A DNA stretch of 64,000 nucleotides from Rhynchopus euleeides (GCA_963210315.1 OY723313.1:620001-684000); one strand, 5' to 3'. Positions 9,801-22,470 are shown, counted from the stretch's first letter. Program-made: numbers and translations. Notes: a model not told the origin generated them from the letters alone.

Positions 9801-11506
9801 CCTCTTTTTTTTAACCGTCAAACTCTGCATTGGATGGTTGCCTTCCCCCTCAAAGACACCGTTGCCACATTGCAGAAGTTGACTCCAGCCCAACTGCACG
9901 CCTATCCGCGCGAAACGCTTTATTGGGTGGTTCACGACACGGACACTGCCAAGCGCGCCATTGCCGCAGGGGATCTGGATCGGGAAAGCCATGCATATGA
10001 AGTTTTTAAACTTGTGCCGAAAGGTGTCCTCCCCACCACCAAGGCACAATTTTTTGGCACCCGACCCAGGCGCACATTCCCTGTGGCAGTGAAGTCGCGT
10101 TCTGTTGTTCGGAGCGGGCCCACAGTCCGGAAGAGAAAACGGTTTGGGGGGACTGAAGTCATTGACCTCTCCCAGGTGCCAGAGACCCCAAGAGACAAGA
10201 AGGGGCGCCTTGGACATGGGAGGTATGATACGGCTCAACTGAGTGACGAGTCATACATTCCAGCAACTTCCCAACGCCACCTCATCCCAGAGACCCTGCT
10301 GTATTTTTCGAAATACCACCATCTCCCCGTCACAGATACTGTGCAGGAAGGTGACGGCTTTTTTCTTTCCCTCCTCCGTTTCAACCGTTTTTCTGCGTAC
10401 CAGTCAGTCCGCGCTCTGCGTGAGAGTGCCTTTGGTGACGCAACAAACATGAAACACGACCTGGAGGTGTACCTCATGAAAATACACAAGGATACCCTTG
10501 CTTCTGTTTTTGAAGAGAAGGGGGAGAAGAACCTGCCCGTACATGAAAGGCACCAGTCTCTCGTTCACTGGCGCAAGAGTATGTGCAAAGCGGCGGAAGA
10601 TGAAAAGGTGACCCAACGTGGTGGTTCTTTTGCCCTGCATTTTTTTGTGAATGTGCACCAGATTCGCTTGAGAATTATTACTCAGAACAAGGAAGGTAAA
10701 CCCAGGGTCAGGGAGTTACGGCCTCGCACATGGTGTGAGAAGGCAAAGAACTGGGAAGCAGGAAGTACGGCTTCTCTCCCTACTATCTTCCTTTACCAGT
10801 ACCGGCAGGATACCCAAACGAATTTTTACTCCCTCCACCTCCCCACTGAGCGTGACTTTTCCCGTGCTTCAAGTGTTTTTTATAGAATTCAGAACATGGG
10901 TCCAAACGTGGAAAACGCACAAGAACAAATGGAGCAAGAGGATATGCGGAGGAAGGCGGTCCCCATGGCACTCCCCTGTCCCGGTCCACGGAGGCCCCAC
11001 GTACCTGACAAGGGCATCGACAATCCCGCGTCTCGTCATGATACCCTCACGCAACGTCTTCTCTTGTTTTCCCTGAGCACAGTCAATGTGCCTGGTGATG
11101 GGAATTGCCTGTTTCATGCTTTTCATGAATGTCTCACAGGCAACCCACGTGGGGGCGCTTCCCTTCGCGAAGAAGCCGTCAATTTTGTGACTGCAATGGC
11201 GGCTTCTCTTTCATGCAGAGAGGTGCAACCGGAAGTGGAGGCGGTGAGAATGTGGGGAAATCTCCCGTACCATCCCTGCCAACCCCTTGACGACGGTAGT
11301 GAGCCATACGTGCTTACCCGTTTAAGAACGAGAAGGTATGCAGAGGATGACGAAATTTCTGTTCTTTCCACAATGAAGAATGTCTTGATCACAGTCGTCA
11401 CGAACATGATTTATCCTGGTAATCATGATGACTTTGCTTCAGGATTTAACAGTTATGTCCCCCTTTCTTACAACTTCACCTCCATTGACACCACCCTCCA
11501 GGATTT
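9801..11506 (+). pseudogene. OTU-domain protein, 5' portion, interrupted by a LINE insertion
   Basis: The frame has an ATG at 9834 and continues to 11540, but coding sequence after 11506 belongs to the inserted LINE. Residues about 410-470 contain VPGDGNCLFHAF, the Asp/Cys box of OTU cysteine proteases, followed by the LREEAVNF helix. OTU enzymes cleave ubiquitin-type modifiers and also occur in transposons. An earlier segment (EGDGFFLSLLRFNRF, then FALHFFVNVHQIRLRIIT and TNFYSLHLP) looks like a second OTU fold in which the Cys box has become GFFLSL, hence probably inactive. The catalytic-His part of the active domain is displaced to 13133-13277. The frame may continue from the upstream gene through a 52-nt GT-AG intron (9748-9799, donor GTAAGT), since the phases match. 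The upstream gene is co-oriented, so both may belong to one element. Confidence 0.6.
11302..11506 (+). repeat. 205-bp direct duplication, left copy
   Basis: By eye this is identical to 12928-13132 (agccatacg... to ...ccaggattt). The two copies bracket the LINE sequence exactly, so they look like an unusually long target-site duplication inside the OTU gene. Confidence 0.9.
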
Positions 11507-12927
11507 GAACGATTTGAACGATTTTTGGCCGTGCTCGTAGCATTCCCCGTTGAGGGGGTCGCTATTTCGTGTTCTCCTGGCCGCACGGAGGCATTGCCTT
11601 ACGTCGCCTCTTCCTCTTTTCCTTTGGTGGTGTGTTGGTCTGGCACAGAGGGCGGGACCGTGCTGATATGCACAGTGACGACTCTCCCTTTTGTTTTGTG
11701 CCCGCCTCCACCGAGATTCGGCTGATGCCTCTCAGACTGGGGGCGGGCGGTCGCCGACGCTGACGCGCCTGGCGGCCTGTGGAAAGTGACGTGGGGCTGG
11801 GATGGGGGGGGGGGGGGGTGCTGGGAGGTCGGGCCGAAGCCCTTGTTCTCTGATGATGTTATTTGGTTCACGCGTTCAGGTAGTCCTTCTCGCCGTGCTC
11901 CGTTACCCCTGCCTCGGCCAGGTAGCGCAGCGCCTCCTTGCAGTTGTGCAACAGCAGGTTGTGCACGTTTGTGGCTGTGAGGTGGTGTCGGGCCGACGCT
12001 GTCGCGGGGCAGCCGAAGAAGAGGTGCTTCAGTGAGACCCCAGGCGGGGGGTGGCCCGGCGCATGCTTCAGGCAGGGTTGGCAAGGTGGTTGTGCCGTGC
12101 CCGGGATGTCATGGTCGTAGACCAGGCGGTGGTGGTCGGCCCGGAGTCGGCGGATGGTGGTTTCCCCTAAGCGGGTGAGTCCCTCCATGCGGAGGTCGGG
12201 GCGTTGCAGTCGCGTCTCCCCGATTCCCGAACGGTACGCGTACACGCTGTCCGTGCGGGGCACCGTTGCGTCGTTGTAGATGTGTCGGCGGAGGATTTTT
12301 TTTTTCCCTCTTGTGTCCCATGCCTTGTTTGCAGTGATCGCATTGTTGGCCATCCTTGCTGTAGTTCGGCATGCCGCCCTTCCCACCTTCCCCCACCCCC
12401 TCCCCGGCGGTTTTGCTCTCCGTGTGGTTTGGTGGTACTGGTGAGCCATCTGGGGAAAGAACCTTGACAATCCCGGGCCGGCAGTAAGTTCGTCACCCCC
12501 ACGGGCTCGGCCGGTTTCTAAACCTTTAGGCAATCTACGTCCGCAGGCCAAGAACCCGGTGTGCAGATGCACGTTGGGAGCCCCCTGAAGTCCGCACACG
12601 CCCTCTCTGAGTAGTCCCCGACCAAGCGCTGGCCTCTCTGACCGACTACCATGCCGCCGCAGGCCAAGAACCCGGTGTGCCGAAGCACGTTGGGAGCCCC
12701 CTGAAGTCAACACAGCACCCCGCCAGTGGCTCCAGCTGTCCCTCCCCATGTCAGAGTTGACGGAAAAAGGCGGACCCTCTTTTGTCCCAGTGCTCCGTGC
12801 TATGCACTGGGACCCCGTTGCCCAGGCGGACCAGCCTGGGGGAGCCCTCGGGGTGTGGGGTTGAGTTTTACGACTTCCCTAGGTCTTAGGTAGTTTAAGG
12901 TCGTGCCCAGGACCTGGTAGCAGAGGT
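11507..12927 (-). mobile_element. LINE-type retrotransposon copy, rearranged, minus strand
   Basis: Read on the minus strand, 12295 to 11507 matches the 3' part of the LINE fragment at 48331-49107. It carries the same C-terminal reading frame (ending EHGEKDYLNA at 11868) and the same 3' tail of ATCGTTCAA repeats. Upstream of 12295 the sequence departs from that copy at a run of ten A. It holds a different segment (12927-12306) with a short frame containing CDHCKQGMGHKREK, a possible zinc-knuckle remnant, and a duplicated motif of about 60 bp (12540-12600 and 12657-12715, beginning ccgcaggccaagaacccggt). This is either an internally deleted element or a chimera made by template switching. It interrupts the OTU gene. 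Confidence 0.75.
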
Positions 12928-13132
12928 AGCCATACGTGCTTACCCGTTTAAGAACGAGAAGGTATGCAGAGGATGACGAAATTTCTGTTCTTTCCACAAT
13001 GAAGAATGTCTTGATCACAGTCGTCACGAACATGATTTATCCTGGTAATCATGATGACTTTGCTTCAGGATTTAACAGTTATGTCCCCCTTTCTTACAAC
13101 TTCACCTCCATTGACACCACCCTCCAGGATTT
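12928..13132 (+). repeat. 205-bp direct duplication, right copy
   Basis: Partner of 11302-11506. After it the OTU frame resumes with unique sequence, which shows that this copy is on the 3' side of the original gene. Confidence 0.9.
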
Positions 13133-13277
13133 TCCTCCAGACAGACGTGTGACCCTGGCTAACCTGGGTCAGGCTGGGGTTGGGGATCATTTCATGTGGA
13201 TCAAAGGGACACAGGCCAACTTGGAAGCCACACATCGCAAGGGTTTGCGTTCTGTTTCAACAAGAGCTGGGACCTGA
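12928..13277 (+). pseudogene. OTU-domain protein, 3' portion with the second copy of the duplication
   Basis: The first 205 bp repeat 11302-11506. The frame then continues with sequence absent from the left part: PPDRRVTLANLGQAG and VGDHFMWIKG, and stops at 13277. The His in DHFMWI is where OTU proteases have their catalytic His before an aromatic residue. So the insertion separated the Cys half from the His half, and the duplication shows where they were joined. No start of its own is convincing. Confidence 0.6.
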
Positions 13278-13279
13278 CA

Positions 13280-13973
13280 CAGGCCAATCAAGGGGTTGCC
13301 CCCCCCCCCCCCCCACTCCTGGTGTAGTGGTAGTGACTACAAAAAGGACTAACATTGCAAGAAGGTGCTGGGAGGCTTGCTTTTCCATTCACTCTCGACG
13401 ATCAAAACCCCCCCCCCCCACTTCACTTTTCCATTCACTCTCGACAATCAAGCCCCCACTTCTTGACTGCCCCCCCCCCCATGTTACTTTCAACAAACTT
13501 TGCCCATCCTTCAATCTTCCATTCGATCAGTTTGGCTTTTTCCAAAGCCTCGTTTTCCTTTTATTTCAATAGTCCACACCTAAACGGCGTACGCCTTGGC
13601 AAGCGTTTGAAAGGACAGCCTTGGGATTGCAGCTCACTGGAATCGCTGAAGGAAGCCCCCCGCCCCCCCCCCCCCGCCCCCACCCCCACCCACTCTCCCT
13701 TTCACAAGTCACGATACATTCCCACACCATACTGTTCCATGTGCACTCCATCCAACAGGACCGCCACACGTGTTAAACCCCATTCCCTGTTCCCAAGGCA
13801 GGGCAACCTTTATGGTTGAGTGGTGAGGGGCACAAAGAGACAATAGGTTTTAATGCAGATGCGGACATGTTGGAAAGAGCTCCCCCACCCCCCAACACAC
13901 CATTCTTGTGCTCCGCTCCCTTCTACTTCTATTTCACTACCCCCCCCCCCAACACACACAGGCACGGGCCAGG
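13280..13973. other. Gene-free stretch rich in poly-C tracts
   Basis: Several C runs of 9-14 bp occur. The text around 13348-13440 (aacattgcaagaaggtgctggga, then a TTCCATTCACTCTCGAC motif) recurs at 46682-46735, so it is a dispersed repeat. I see no gene. Confidence 0.6.
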
Positions 13974-14235
13974 ACCCGTGCAGGGTTAACCCGCCTAACA
14001 ATTAGTAAAGAGTGATCACCAGTGACAACACCCGTGCAGGGTTACCCACTTGACAATTAACAAAGAGGGCTCAACACCCGTGCAGGGTTAACCCGCCTAA
14101 CAATTAGTAAAGAGCGATCAACAGTGACAACACCCGTGCAGGGTTTACCCGCCTAACAGTTAATAAAGAGTGATCAACGGTGACAACACCCGTGCAGGGT
14201 TACCTACCTGACAATTAATAAAGGAGGGATCAACA
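13974..14235. repeat. Tandem repeat of five units beginning ACCCGTGCAGGGTT
   Basis: Units start at 13974, 14030, 14076, 14132 and 14188, giving spacings of 56, 46, 56 and 56 bp. The long form ends (t/c)gatca-c--gtgacaac; the short form lacks about 10 bp there. Each contains TAACAATTA(G/A)TAAAGAG or a close variant. Confidence 0.9.
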
Positions 14236-17200
14236 CATGATGAGGCACGGGAGGGTGGCAAAAGGCCCCCAGACCCCAGAAATCACCGAAAAATGACATT
14301 CTCGATGTGCGGTGGGTCTGGTTTCTAGGTTTTTCGGGAGAAAATTGGCCAAAATAATTTCGGAGACAAAATTTTGTTAGGGATTTCCGTTTGCTATGCC
14401 TCCTCTAAAACCAGGTATGCAGGGCCATGCAACAGGTACCAAAGGAACAGGTGTCCAGGGCTTTCCCTAAATCTGGGGGTCTGGGGGGCAAATTTCCAAA
14501 AACGGGTGCAAAAAAAGGGGGGAAAGGGGGGTTAGGCTGGGGCCCAGTCTGGGGGCTGCCATTGCATTTGTTGGACTCCGTACGGATCGTAGTGGGGTCA
14601 TTTTGTGGGTGTAGGCGCCCAGTTTCACCTGTGAAATCTGGATCTGGTTCAGTCCTTCAAGTCCGACTCGTGATGGGAGGAGGTGACTGAGAGGCAGCAC
14701 CACCCCACCCAGCGGGGCCCCCCCGACGGTTTTGTCAAGACCCCGTTGTTTTGAACGTTTGGAATCTGTGCGGATCGTGGTGGGGTCATTTTGGCCATGA
14801 GGTGCCTGTGAAGACCCCTGTGTAGTTGTCACCGTGAAGGTTCAGCTCACCCCCCCTCTAATTCCTCACCCGGAGAAGACAGGTCCTGAACATGTATATC
14901 CGTGTGAGACATTCTGTGGCCGTATGTCACCTTGTGACCCGTTGTGGTGATGTGTAAGAAAGCCTCATTGGCAGACAACTGCCGGTCCACTGATCCTGGC
15001 TCACACCTGATGAGGCACGCCAGGGGAGGTTGTCGTGTGTTTGCGCCAAATACACAACGAGCACCACGGGAGACCACACGTGGCGTCTTGCACCTGACGA
15101 GATTGCTCTGATTTTGCTTCAGGATTGCAGCATCCGGCGACACTGATCAAGTTATTGACACGATGTGCCAGAAAATGCTGAATAATCCCTGGTACTCACC
15201 TGAACCCAGAGAGCCTAGGAAGATCGAAAACCGCATGGTCTCCCATGGGAACCTTTTTTGCGCGCCCAGGACGGCAACACCCCAAAAAAGGTGTTCTTTT
15301 GCAATATTTGCGCACACCCATTCCGAAGATTTTTTTGACAGCCACTTTAGTCAAGTAGGGTGCCCATTCCTGCCTTGACAACTCGCCTGCAAAAAAAGGG
15401 GGGAAACAGGGAAATAATAGCCTGCAAAAAAAGGGGGGGGGGCAGATTTTGAAAATGTCGGGAGACGGGTGCCGATTTAGGGAAAGCCCTGCAGGTGTCG
15501 TGTTCTTTTTTTTGTTGCCGGGGCCGTTTTTTTTACCGTTGGTGGGAGTGGGACCCCCCTCTCCAGCCCCTCTCCAGGGCATACTAGCTTCATGGCGACA
15601 TAGCCCCCGCCCCCCCCCCCTCCCCCATCCCCCCATTCGTCATTTGGAATTGTTTGGAAAATCAATCTGGGGGCCCCACAGCCTTTGAGTTCAGCCAATC
15701 AGTTAGGACTGCCCAAAGGCCAAGCGCCGAAGCCAACCCTGCCGTGTGCAGGGCAGGGCAGGGCAGGATGTGCCAAGGTGAGAGACGCTTCCCGTTAGGG
15801 TGGTGTGCTGAGTGCTCGTCGAGCCTTTCCAACAGCGACCTCTTCGCCAAAGGCACCCCACTGTGCTCAGGTCTGGGTGGGGCAATTGTTTGAAGATTCT
15901 GCTGTGGGGGAAACGCCCTGACCATGACCTTCTGAACGAAAAATGCATCATTCCAGAGGGGGCCTCGGTCAAAGTACAGCGGAGATCTCGGGAGTGGGGG
16001 TGTGAGCGTCATGGCGATCGCGAGATCGGGTCACAACTCGGTGATCAATTTTCTTTATCCTCTTTTCCGCCGTAAATCCAGCTGTGCTCAGACTTGCGTA
16101 TCAGCGCTGCTGTGATACGTTGCTTGGGTGCCCCTCAAATCACCTGCCCACAATGCCCCTCTTCCTTCTTTCAGGGCTGGTATTTGGAATTCAGTTTGGT
16201 CTGGAGGTCTTTGCGCAAGACTGGGAAGGAAAAGGTGCGCGAGGCACAACATGCCTTTGTGCTGCCTTTGTACGGGAAACATCAAATATCAACATCATGA
16301 CTGCTGCATTCACAAAGTGCTCCTGAAGTCTGCATGCAGTACGTATGAACTATGCAATTGGTTCTTTCGTCAGCACCAAGGTTTCTGCTGTGGATAATGT
16401 GAAATCCATTTCACCCATGTCTTATCTTTTATTGCTATGCCCGAGCTACGGAGTGTAGCGAAGGCACACAGAGTAACGAGTTAATCGTCCGGCGAAGTAT
16501 ACCAGTTGCTGAACAGGGTGTTTCCACCCGAGACTGCAAGGAGTACGTTTTGTTCAGATGCATAGACCGTGGCCCGGAGGAATTCTGGGGTTTGAGAAGC
16601 AAAGAAGCAAACACCCGCAACTGTCGCCACCGGCCAGTCCCTGGGGTAGGATGGCTGAAAATCATTCAAAAACTTGTTCCGAGACCTCCTAGCTTTGGAG
16701 GATTACGGTTCTACAGTCCGGACTTTATGCCCGCCCATCATTACGTTTATATACTGTCTCCTGTCAAGAGCTTGCATGTGTTATGGAATTGTACGTCAAC
16801 GGAACGAATGTGAACATGCAGAAATCGCCCACCTTTGAATTGCACCACACAACAGCACAAGGCTTTCGTGATTCTTTTTTTGGGCGGTAGATCGCCCTGA
16901 AAAAAAGCAAGCTAGAACGAGTGTATTTCTGTCCCACTTCTCAACACCAAGACTATCCTTCCTACTACGTGTTGGTGTGGATTGTTGACAGAGCCCTGGT
17001 CGCACGTCGGCAAACACGCAATATGATAAGTCGAGAGGAGGTGTACTGTTAGCTTCAAAACCTCCCCTTATTCCCCCCCCCCCCCCCCACACCGTCGATT
17101 TTCCCCAACAAAACCCTTGATTCTTCGAGGGTGTTGTTTGCATCACTGAACCGTCTTCCTGAGAACCAGGGAGCCTCGAAACCTGGGTTTTTTTGGCGTG

Positions 17201-20200
17201 TGTTGGATTTGCCAATTTGTCCCAACTGACGCCCACACCTCTGCCCCAACTGACGCCCACCCAAACCACGCACACCCCCCATCCCTTATTGCCGCCACAT
17301 CGGAGCATGGACACCGGCTGGTGCTGCGAAATAGACCAAGGAGGCAGTAGGGGGAGGGGGGGAAGGTGGGGGGGTGATCCGGGTGTGTTTGGATGCAGGG
17401 GTGTGTGGGCATGGGGCAAGAAGCTTTTCAAATTCTCCAAGCCAAAAAAGAGATAAGGTTTTCTCTTGGTGCCCGCACAACATTTCTTATTTTTTTTATT
17501 CGCAGGAAAAATAACTTTCTCGGCAAATTTTTAATCTCAAAACTCAAAAGCTGTTTCACCCCCGCCCCCCTTCCTTCGTTTTTCCATTCTCTCGAAACTC
17601 CCCTTCCTCCGCCCCCAGTGAAGGGATATCACCCTGGCGATTCGACTTCTCTCCTTCACGACCCCCCCCCAGTGCACCGCAATGTTTGTGGGTCGTTGCT
17701 GTGGAAGCAACTGCCTCCCCCCCCCCCTGGGTCAGATCAACCAGAACAAATTGAACTGCGAGCAGCGCTGTGACGCAGGTGCCTTGCTGCCTAATGGGGG
17801 GAGGCAGCGTTGGACAATCATGACAAGGGAAGCCACTAACACGACCTTTAACACGGCCGTGTTGCACACTGTCTGTTTGTTTCGCCTCGTCGCAGAACGT
17901 TTGCTCGGCACACCACTTCATTTGATGATTATCGTTACATACGCCCCCCCGCCCCTTCCAGCACAGCTCTTTTGTTTTGTTCGTTGAGACGATGTACATT
18001 TCCTCCCAGTATTCCTGGAAAAAAAGTTGCCGTTCAGCCCATTGCTGTGCTCCCATCCCCCCACCCACTTCTATTCGCCACCCCACCCCACCCCCACCCA
18101 CCCCCAGGTGTAGTGACTACAAAACGACAGTGTATTTCTTTTTTGCTTGAGGGTGTTAGGGAGACTTACCCTTCACATTCATTCATCCCCCCCCCTTTCA
18201 GCCCGAGGAAAATGATGCAGAAGCTGAATGGCTTTCTGCACGAAACGATCATTTCGATCCATCCCCCGCCTCCCCCAGGTAGTGCTCCTTGGTAATGTCC
18301 CTCGTTGGTCAGACAGACTGCTGTCGACGGGTGCCCAGGTATAACACGTGATGGTCAATTCTGTGTATCTCCCCACCCCCACCCGTCCTCATCAAATTGG
18401 GTTTGGAATCACTGCGCTGGATCTTGGGACGCACTACCTGCATAAAAGAGAAAGCATACCGTCTCGCTTCGAGTTGGCGAGTTGAGGTTTGCCGCCTTGG
18501 TTCTTCTCTCTTTACGGCCCCCCCTCCCCGCTCCCCCGGCTTTGTTTCCGTTTTTTTTGGAAATTTGCTTCTCGTGTGTCTTCTTCTCCCTGACCAAGCT
18601 GGGGTATCGCTACCGCCAACCACCCACCCACCCATCCCCCCCCTCCTCACAAACACACGCACACCCCTTTCCCCAAGAAAAACACACAACTTTCTGAGCA
18701 TTTGGCACTCACATATTGAAGCAGGCTGCAGCTGCTGTCTGGAGCTGCAATATTGCAGTACAGATGACTCCTTTGCCCGCCGCCATTCTGTGAGTTGGAC
18801 CGTGCGCCTGCCGCTTGGTTTGAACCTTGGTTGATCTGGCCACAAGCTTGATTTACTGACAGGGTGTGGGAGGCGGTAGAATGCACTTCCGAAGTGCGTA
18901 TACTCGACCCCCACCCCATTGGAAGTGGGGGGGTGTGACGGGGGCATTGGAAGTGAATGAGGGGGTGGGGGTGTGGGGTGAGCAAGGGTGATTATTTTCA
19001 AATAAAATCCAATCGGAACGACACAGCCCCTTTGTTGGCCTTTGCCAACCCAACGCACAAGGCACACACCTGCAGGGGCTTTAAAGACAATGAAAAAGCC
19101 TGCAATAATCCGTGTGGGTTTTGGCATATCTTCTTCTTCTGGAATTCCGCCGAATGAAAACCATCCCGCCCCCCACCCTGCCCATCCCCTCCCAAAGTCC
19201 CAGAGTATATTTTCCAAGCGCCACGGCACGATGACCCAGTTCGCCCGTCCCCCTCCCCCTCTCCCTTCGGGCTGAGAAAGTGAAAAGTAATGTACGTCAC
19301 TGCCTGCTTGTCCCGTACGTTCCTAGTGGTGGCCGGCGATAACAAAATAAATGAAAACCATTCATGCACACACCGGCAAATGCCGGCGCTGTTGTTTGAA
19401 TCCTGCAGCACATCTTTTGCTATCGCACCGTCTGCCTATCGCCCCTCCCCGTTACGCGTGGGGTCCCGGCCTCTCTGAGGCTGGGCCTCACGGTGACATA
19501 TCCCCTTATCACCTTGGCCTGAAACCGTTGTGTCCGTCTGATTCTATACACAGCAGAACCAAATCTCGGCGGCCCATCTGTGCTCTCGCGTGATGCCACA
19601 CACCTTTCACCAAAAAAAAATATCCCATTCCTCCGACTCCCCACCCCCCCTGATGGCCTGGATGTGAGACGGTCTCCCAACCTGGTCCGGGTTGGGTGAC
19701 CCAAGTGGCAGCCCCTGGGCTTTGCTCTCTCCGCATCCCCAACAAACCCACTCCACCCCGCCCCTCTCTGCGGGTGTTACCTCCAGGGAGGGGAAGGCCT
19801 GTTTTTATGAGATGTCGACTATTTTTTTTACACCGGCTCTGGATAGACACTGTGCGAAAAAGACTTGGAGTTACGTTCTTTGTTTGTACGAACGGTGCCT
19901 GCTCGTGCATGTGTGCAGGATACCGAACGCTGACACGAGTCTTTTGTGTGAAAGTGCGAAAAGCTAGCTGTTCTTGCAAAAAAAAGCCCCCCCCCCCCCG
20001 ATAACAAAAGTTCACTCTCGACGATCAAACCCCCCCGATAACAAAAGCGCCCTGGAGTAGGATGGGGTGGTGGAGAGGAGGGCAGGCTGTTTTGTTGAGT
20101 GTGCATCGAATGATGATCACTCATGCAGGGGAAGAATACGAAGAACGGAGCCTCGCACCCGCTTCCCCTCCTCTCCCCCTTGCCAAGCCAGAATGGAGCT

Positions 20201-21757
20201 GTATTCTCTTTGGCTGGTGTTCAAAGGCATGCCTCCTTGCCGCACTCTGTTTTTATTTGCTATAACCTGCTCAGGTCACGGTAAAAAAGACTGTTGGCAG
20301 CGCACGTATGGACACCCATACACGTACAGGTGCGCACAAACAACCTTAACGTGCGCACAAACAAAATTTCGGTTCTTTTTTTATTTGTCTGTGTTACCTC
20401 GGCAGAGGTGCATCCAATGGTGTGGGTGTAGCCTTCTTCCCATGGCTTATCTTTACAGAAAGGCGTGGTCGGTGGAGATGTGCGTCGGGAGGGCGGTTTT
20501 TTGATTGGCCAAGCCTGCTGAACCGGCCAGCAGGGAAGCTGAGCTGGAGCGATGACTGCAGACTAGTCGGGATAAAGAGCCGTCGTCCCGCCGCCGTGGA
20601 TGTTGTGTGCCCTTCCGACACGGAACTTCCACCTCTCTTTGTTGGAAGGGATGGCCAATCCCGTCGCCTTGGTAGGATACGTGGGAGGCAGAAAAATATC
20701 TACGTTTTTATCACCCCCCCCCCATCCCTCCACCCCCACCCCACCCCCCACAGTAACGCCTTCCCACAAGGGGACAGGTGAACCGTGTTTCCCCCCCACC
20801 CCCATCTGCAGGGTGGTGGAGTGTGGGGCGGAGGAGGAAGAGGAGAGGGGGAGTGGGGAGGGGAGGGGAGGTGCCCGACACCACCCAGGCTTTCTCTTCT
20901 CTTCTCTCCCCCCCCCCTCTCTTGGCTCAGCCCTGATGCGCTCCACCAAGGCGAGTGATGCCTGATATTGGGATATTTGCAATAAATGACCCCGCCACTC
21001 CCCCCCCCCCCCACCTCCTCCTCTTCCGCTCCTCTCTATTCTTACCCCTTCCCCCCTCGTGACTTTCCAACGTTTGTTGTTTCCAGCCGTCAATATTTCA
21101 CTGTTGTTGCACTCGCTCGTCCTTTGTCACTGAAAGTCGGCTTTGGGATCACATGGAAGTGGGGGTGCTCCTCAACAGCGATGCGGGGGAGGTAGGTGCC
21201 TTTCCCATGCCAGAGAACCGGATCTTAGGATAGATGAGTCAGGGGGTGGCTGGGCCATTTTGTCAACTGCCCCCTCCCGTGTGGCCGGAAAGTACTCGAA
21301 ACCGGGGGCCCCTTTTCACAGGAGGCTGGGAGCAGTATGGCCATATACTGGAGGGGGCGATGAACAAGCAGGCTGACGATATTGGCCCTGTCGTTATATC
21401 AACGCGTCAGGTTTTGGAGGCCTATTTGGCACCGAAGCAAAGGGGGTCTTCGCTAGCCGGTGCAAAAAAGTGCAGGCTGGTGCAGGGCAAAATGGGCCGA
21501 AAATGGGCCAAATCGGAGGCAAAAAAAAGGGCGGGGAGTTGGGTGGCCCCTAGCTGGGAGCACGCATTTGGACCCAAAAAATAATGTCGAGCGGTCCCTG
21601 TGCATTGTTCAGCCCTCACAGGACGAGAAGGCACGGCGGGGCCCGTGTCACGGGTAAACATTGAGATCAACCTGTCATCCTGGGCCAAGCCAAGATGGGA
21701 GCTGGCCGCCTGGGGCAATGCAGGAGCAACGGCTAGTGCTCGTGCTGGCACGAAGCG
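14236..21757. other. About 7.5 kb without a supportable gene
   Basis: Short frames here are not consistent with splice sites or known motifs. The stretch holds many poly-C runs, two related segments around 14570 and 14750 (CGGATCGTxGTGGGGTCATTTT), a duplicated CCTGCAAAAAAAGGGGGG motif (15386 and 15420), and copies of dispersed repeats (18105-18130, 20010-20045, 20273-20340). Close to 21490 two copies of AATGGGCC resemble the core of the satellites that follow. Confidence 0.5.
20273..20340 (+). repeat. Dispersed repeat, copy 1
   Basis: It begins aggtcacggtaaaa-agactgt, followed by cagcgcacgta and ends tgcgcacaaa. The same ordered motifs occur at 50127-50195 with a few differences. Nature unknown. 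Confidence 0.6.
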
Positions 21758-22470
21758 GAGCCAGGCAGTGCTGTCCCGAGAACGGGCCGAGCCAGACAGT
21801 GCTGTCCCAAGGGTGGGCCGAGCCAGACAGTGATGTCCCGAGAATGGGCCGAGCCAGGCAGTGCTGTCCCAAGGGTGGGCCGAGCCAGACAGTGCTGTCC
21901 CGAGAATGGGCCGAGCCAGACAGTGCTGTCCCGAGAACGGGCCGAGCCAGACAGTGCTGTCCCAAGGGTGGGCCGAGCCAGACAGTGATGTCCCGAGAAT
22001 GGGCCGAGCCAGGCAGTGCTGTCCCAAGGGTGGGCCGAGCCAGACAGTGCTGTCCCGAGAACGGGCCGAGCCAGACAGTGCTGTCCCGAGAATGGGCCGA
22101 GCCAGGCAGTGCTGTCCCAAGGGTGGGCCGAGCCAGACAGTGCTGTCCCGAGAATGGGCCGAGCCAGACAGTGCTGTCCCGAGAACGGGCCGAGCCAGAC
22201 AGTGCTGTCCCGAGGGTGGGCCGAGCTAGGCAGTGCTGTCCCGAGAATGGGCCGAGCCAGGCAGTGCTGTCCCAAGGGTGGGCCGAGCCAGACAGTGCTG
22301 TCCCGAGAATGGGCCGAGCCAGACAGTGCTGTCCCGAGAACGGGCCGAGCCAGACAGTGCTGTCCCGAGGGTGGGCCGAGCTAGGCAGTGCTGTCCCGAG
22401 AATGGGCCGAGCCACGCAGTCCTGTCCAGAGGGTGGGCCGAGCCAGGCAGTGATGTCCCGAGGGTGGGCC
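21758..22470. repeat. Satellite array 1: 31-bp unit, 23 units
   Basis: The unit is a/gtgggccgagccagacagtgctgtcccgaga with variants at a few sites (aatggg, aacggg, agggtggg; agaca or aggca; ctgtccc or atgtccc). The GGG of the first and last units (21784 and 22466) are 682 bp apart, exactly 22 x 31, so there is no net indel. It shares the core GGGCCGAGCC with array 2. Confidence 0.95.

Noticed and set aside
11599-12084. 161-codon minus frame in the LINE 3' region
   Set aside because: It lies mostly in the untranslated 3' part and overlaps the better-supported C-terminal LINE frame in another register.
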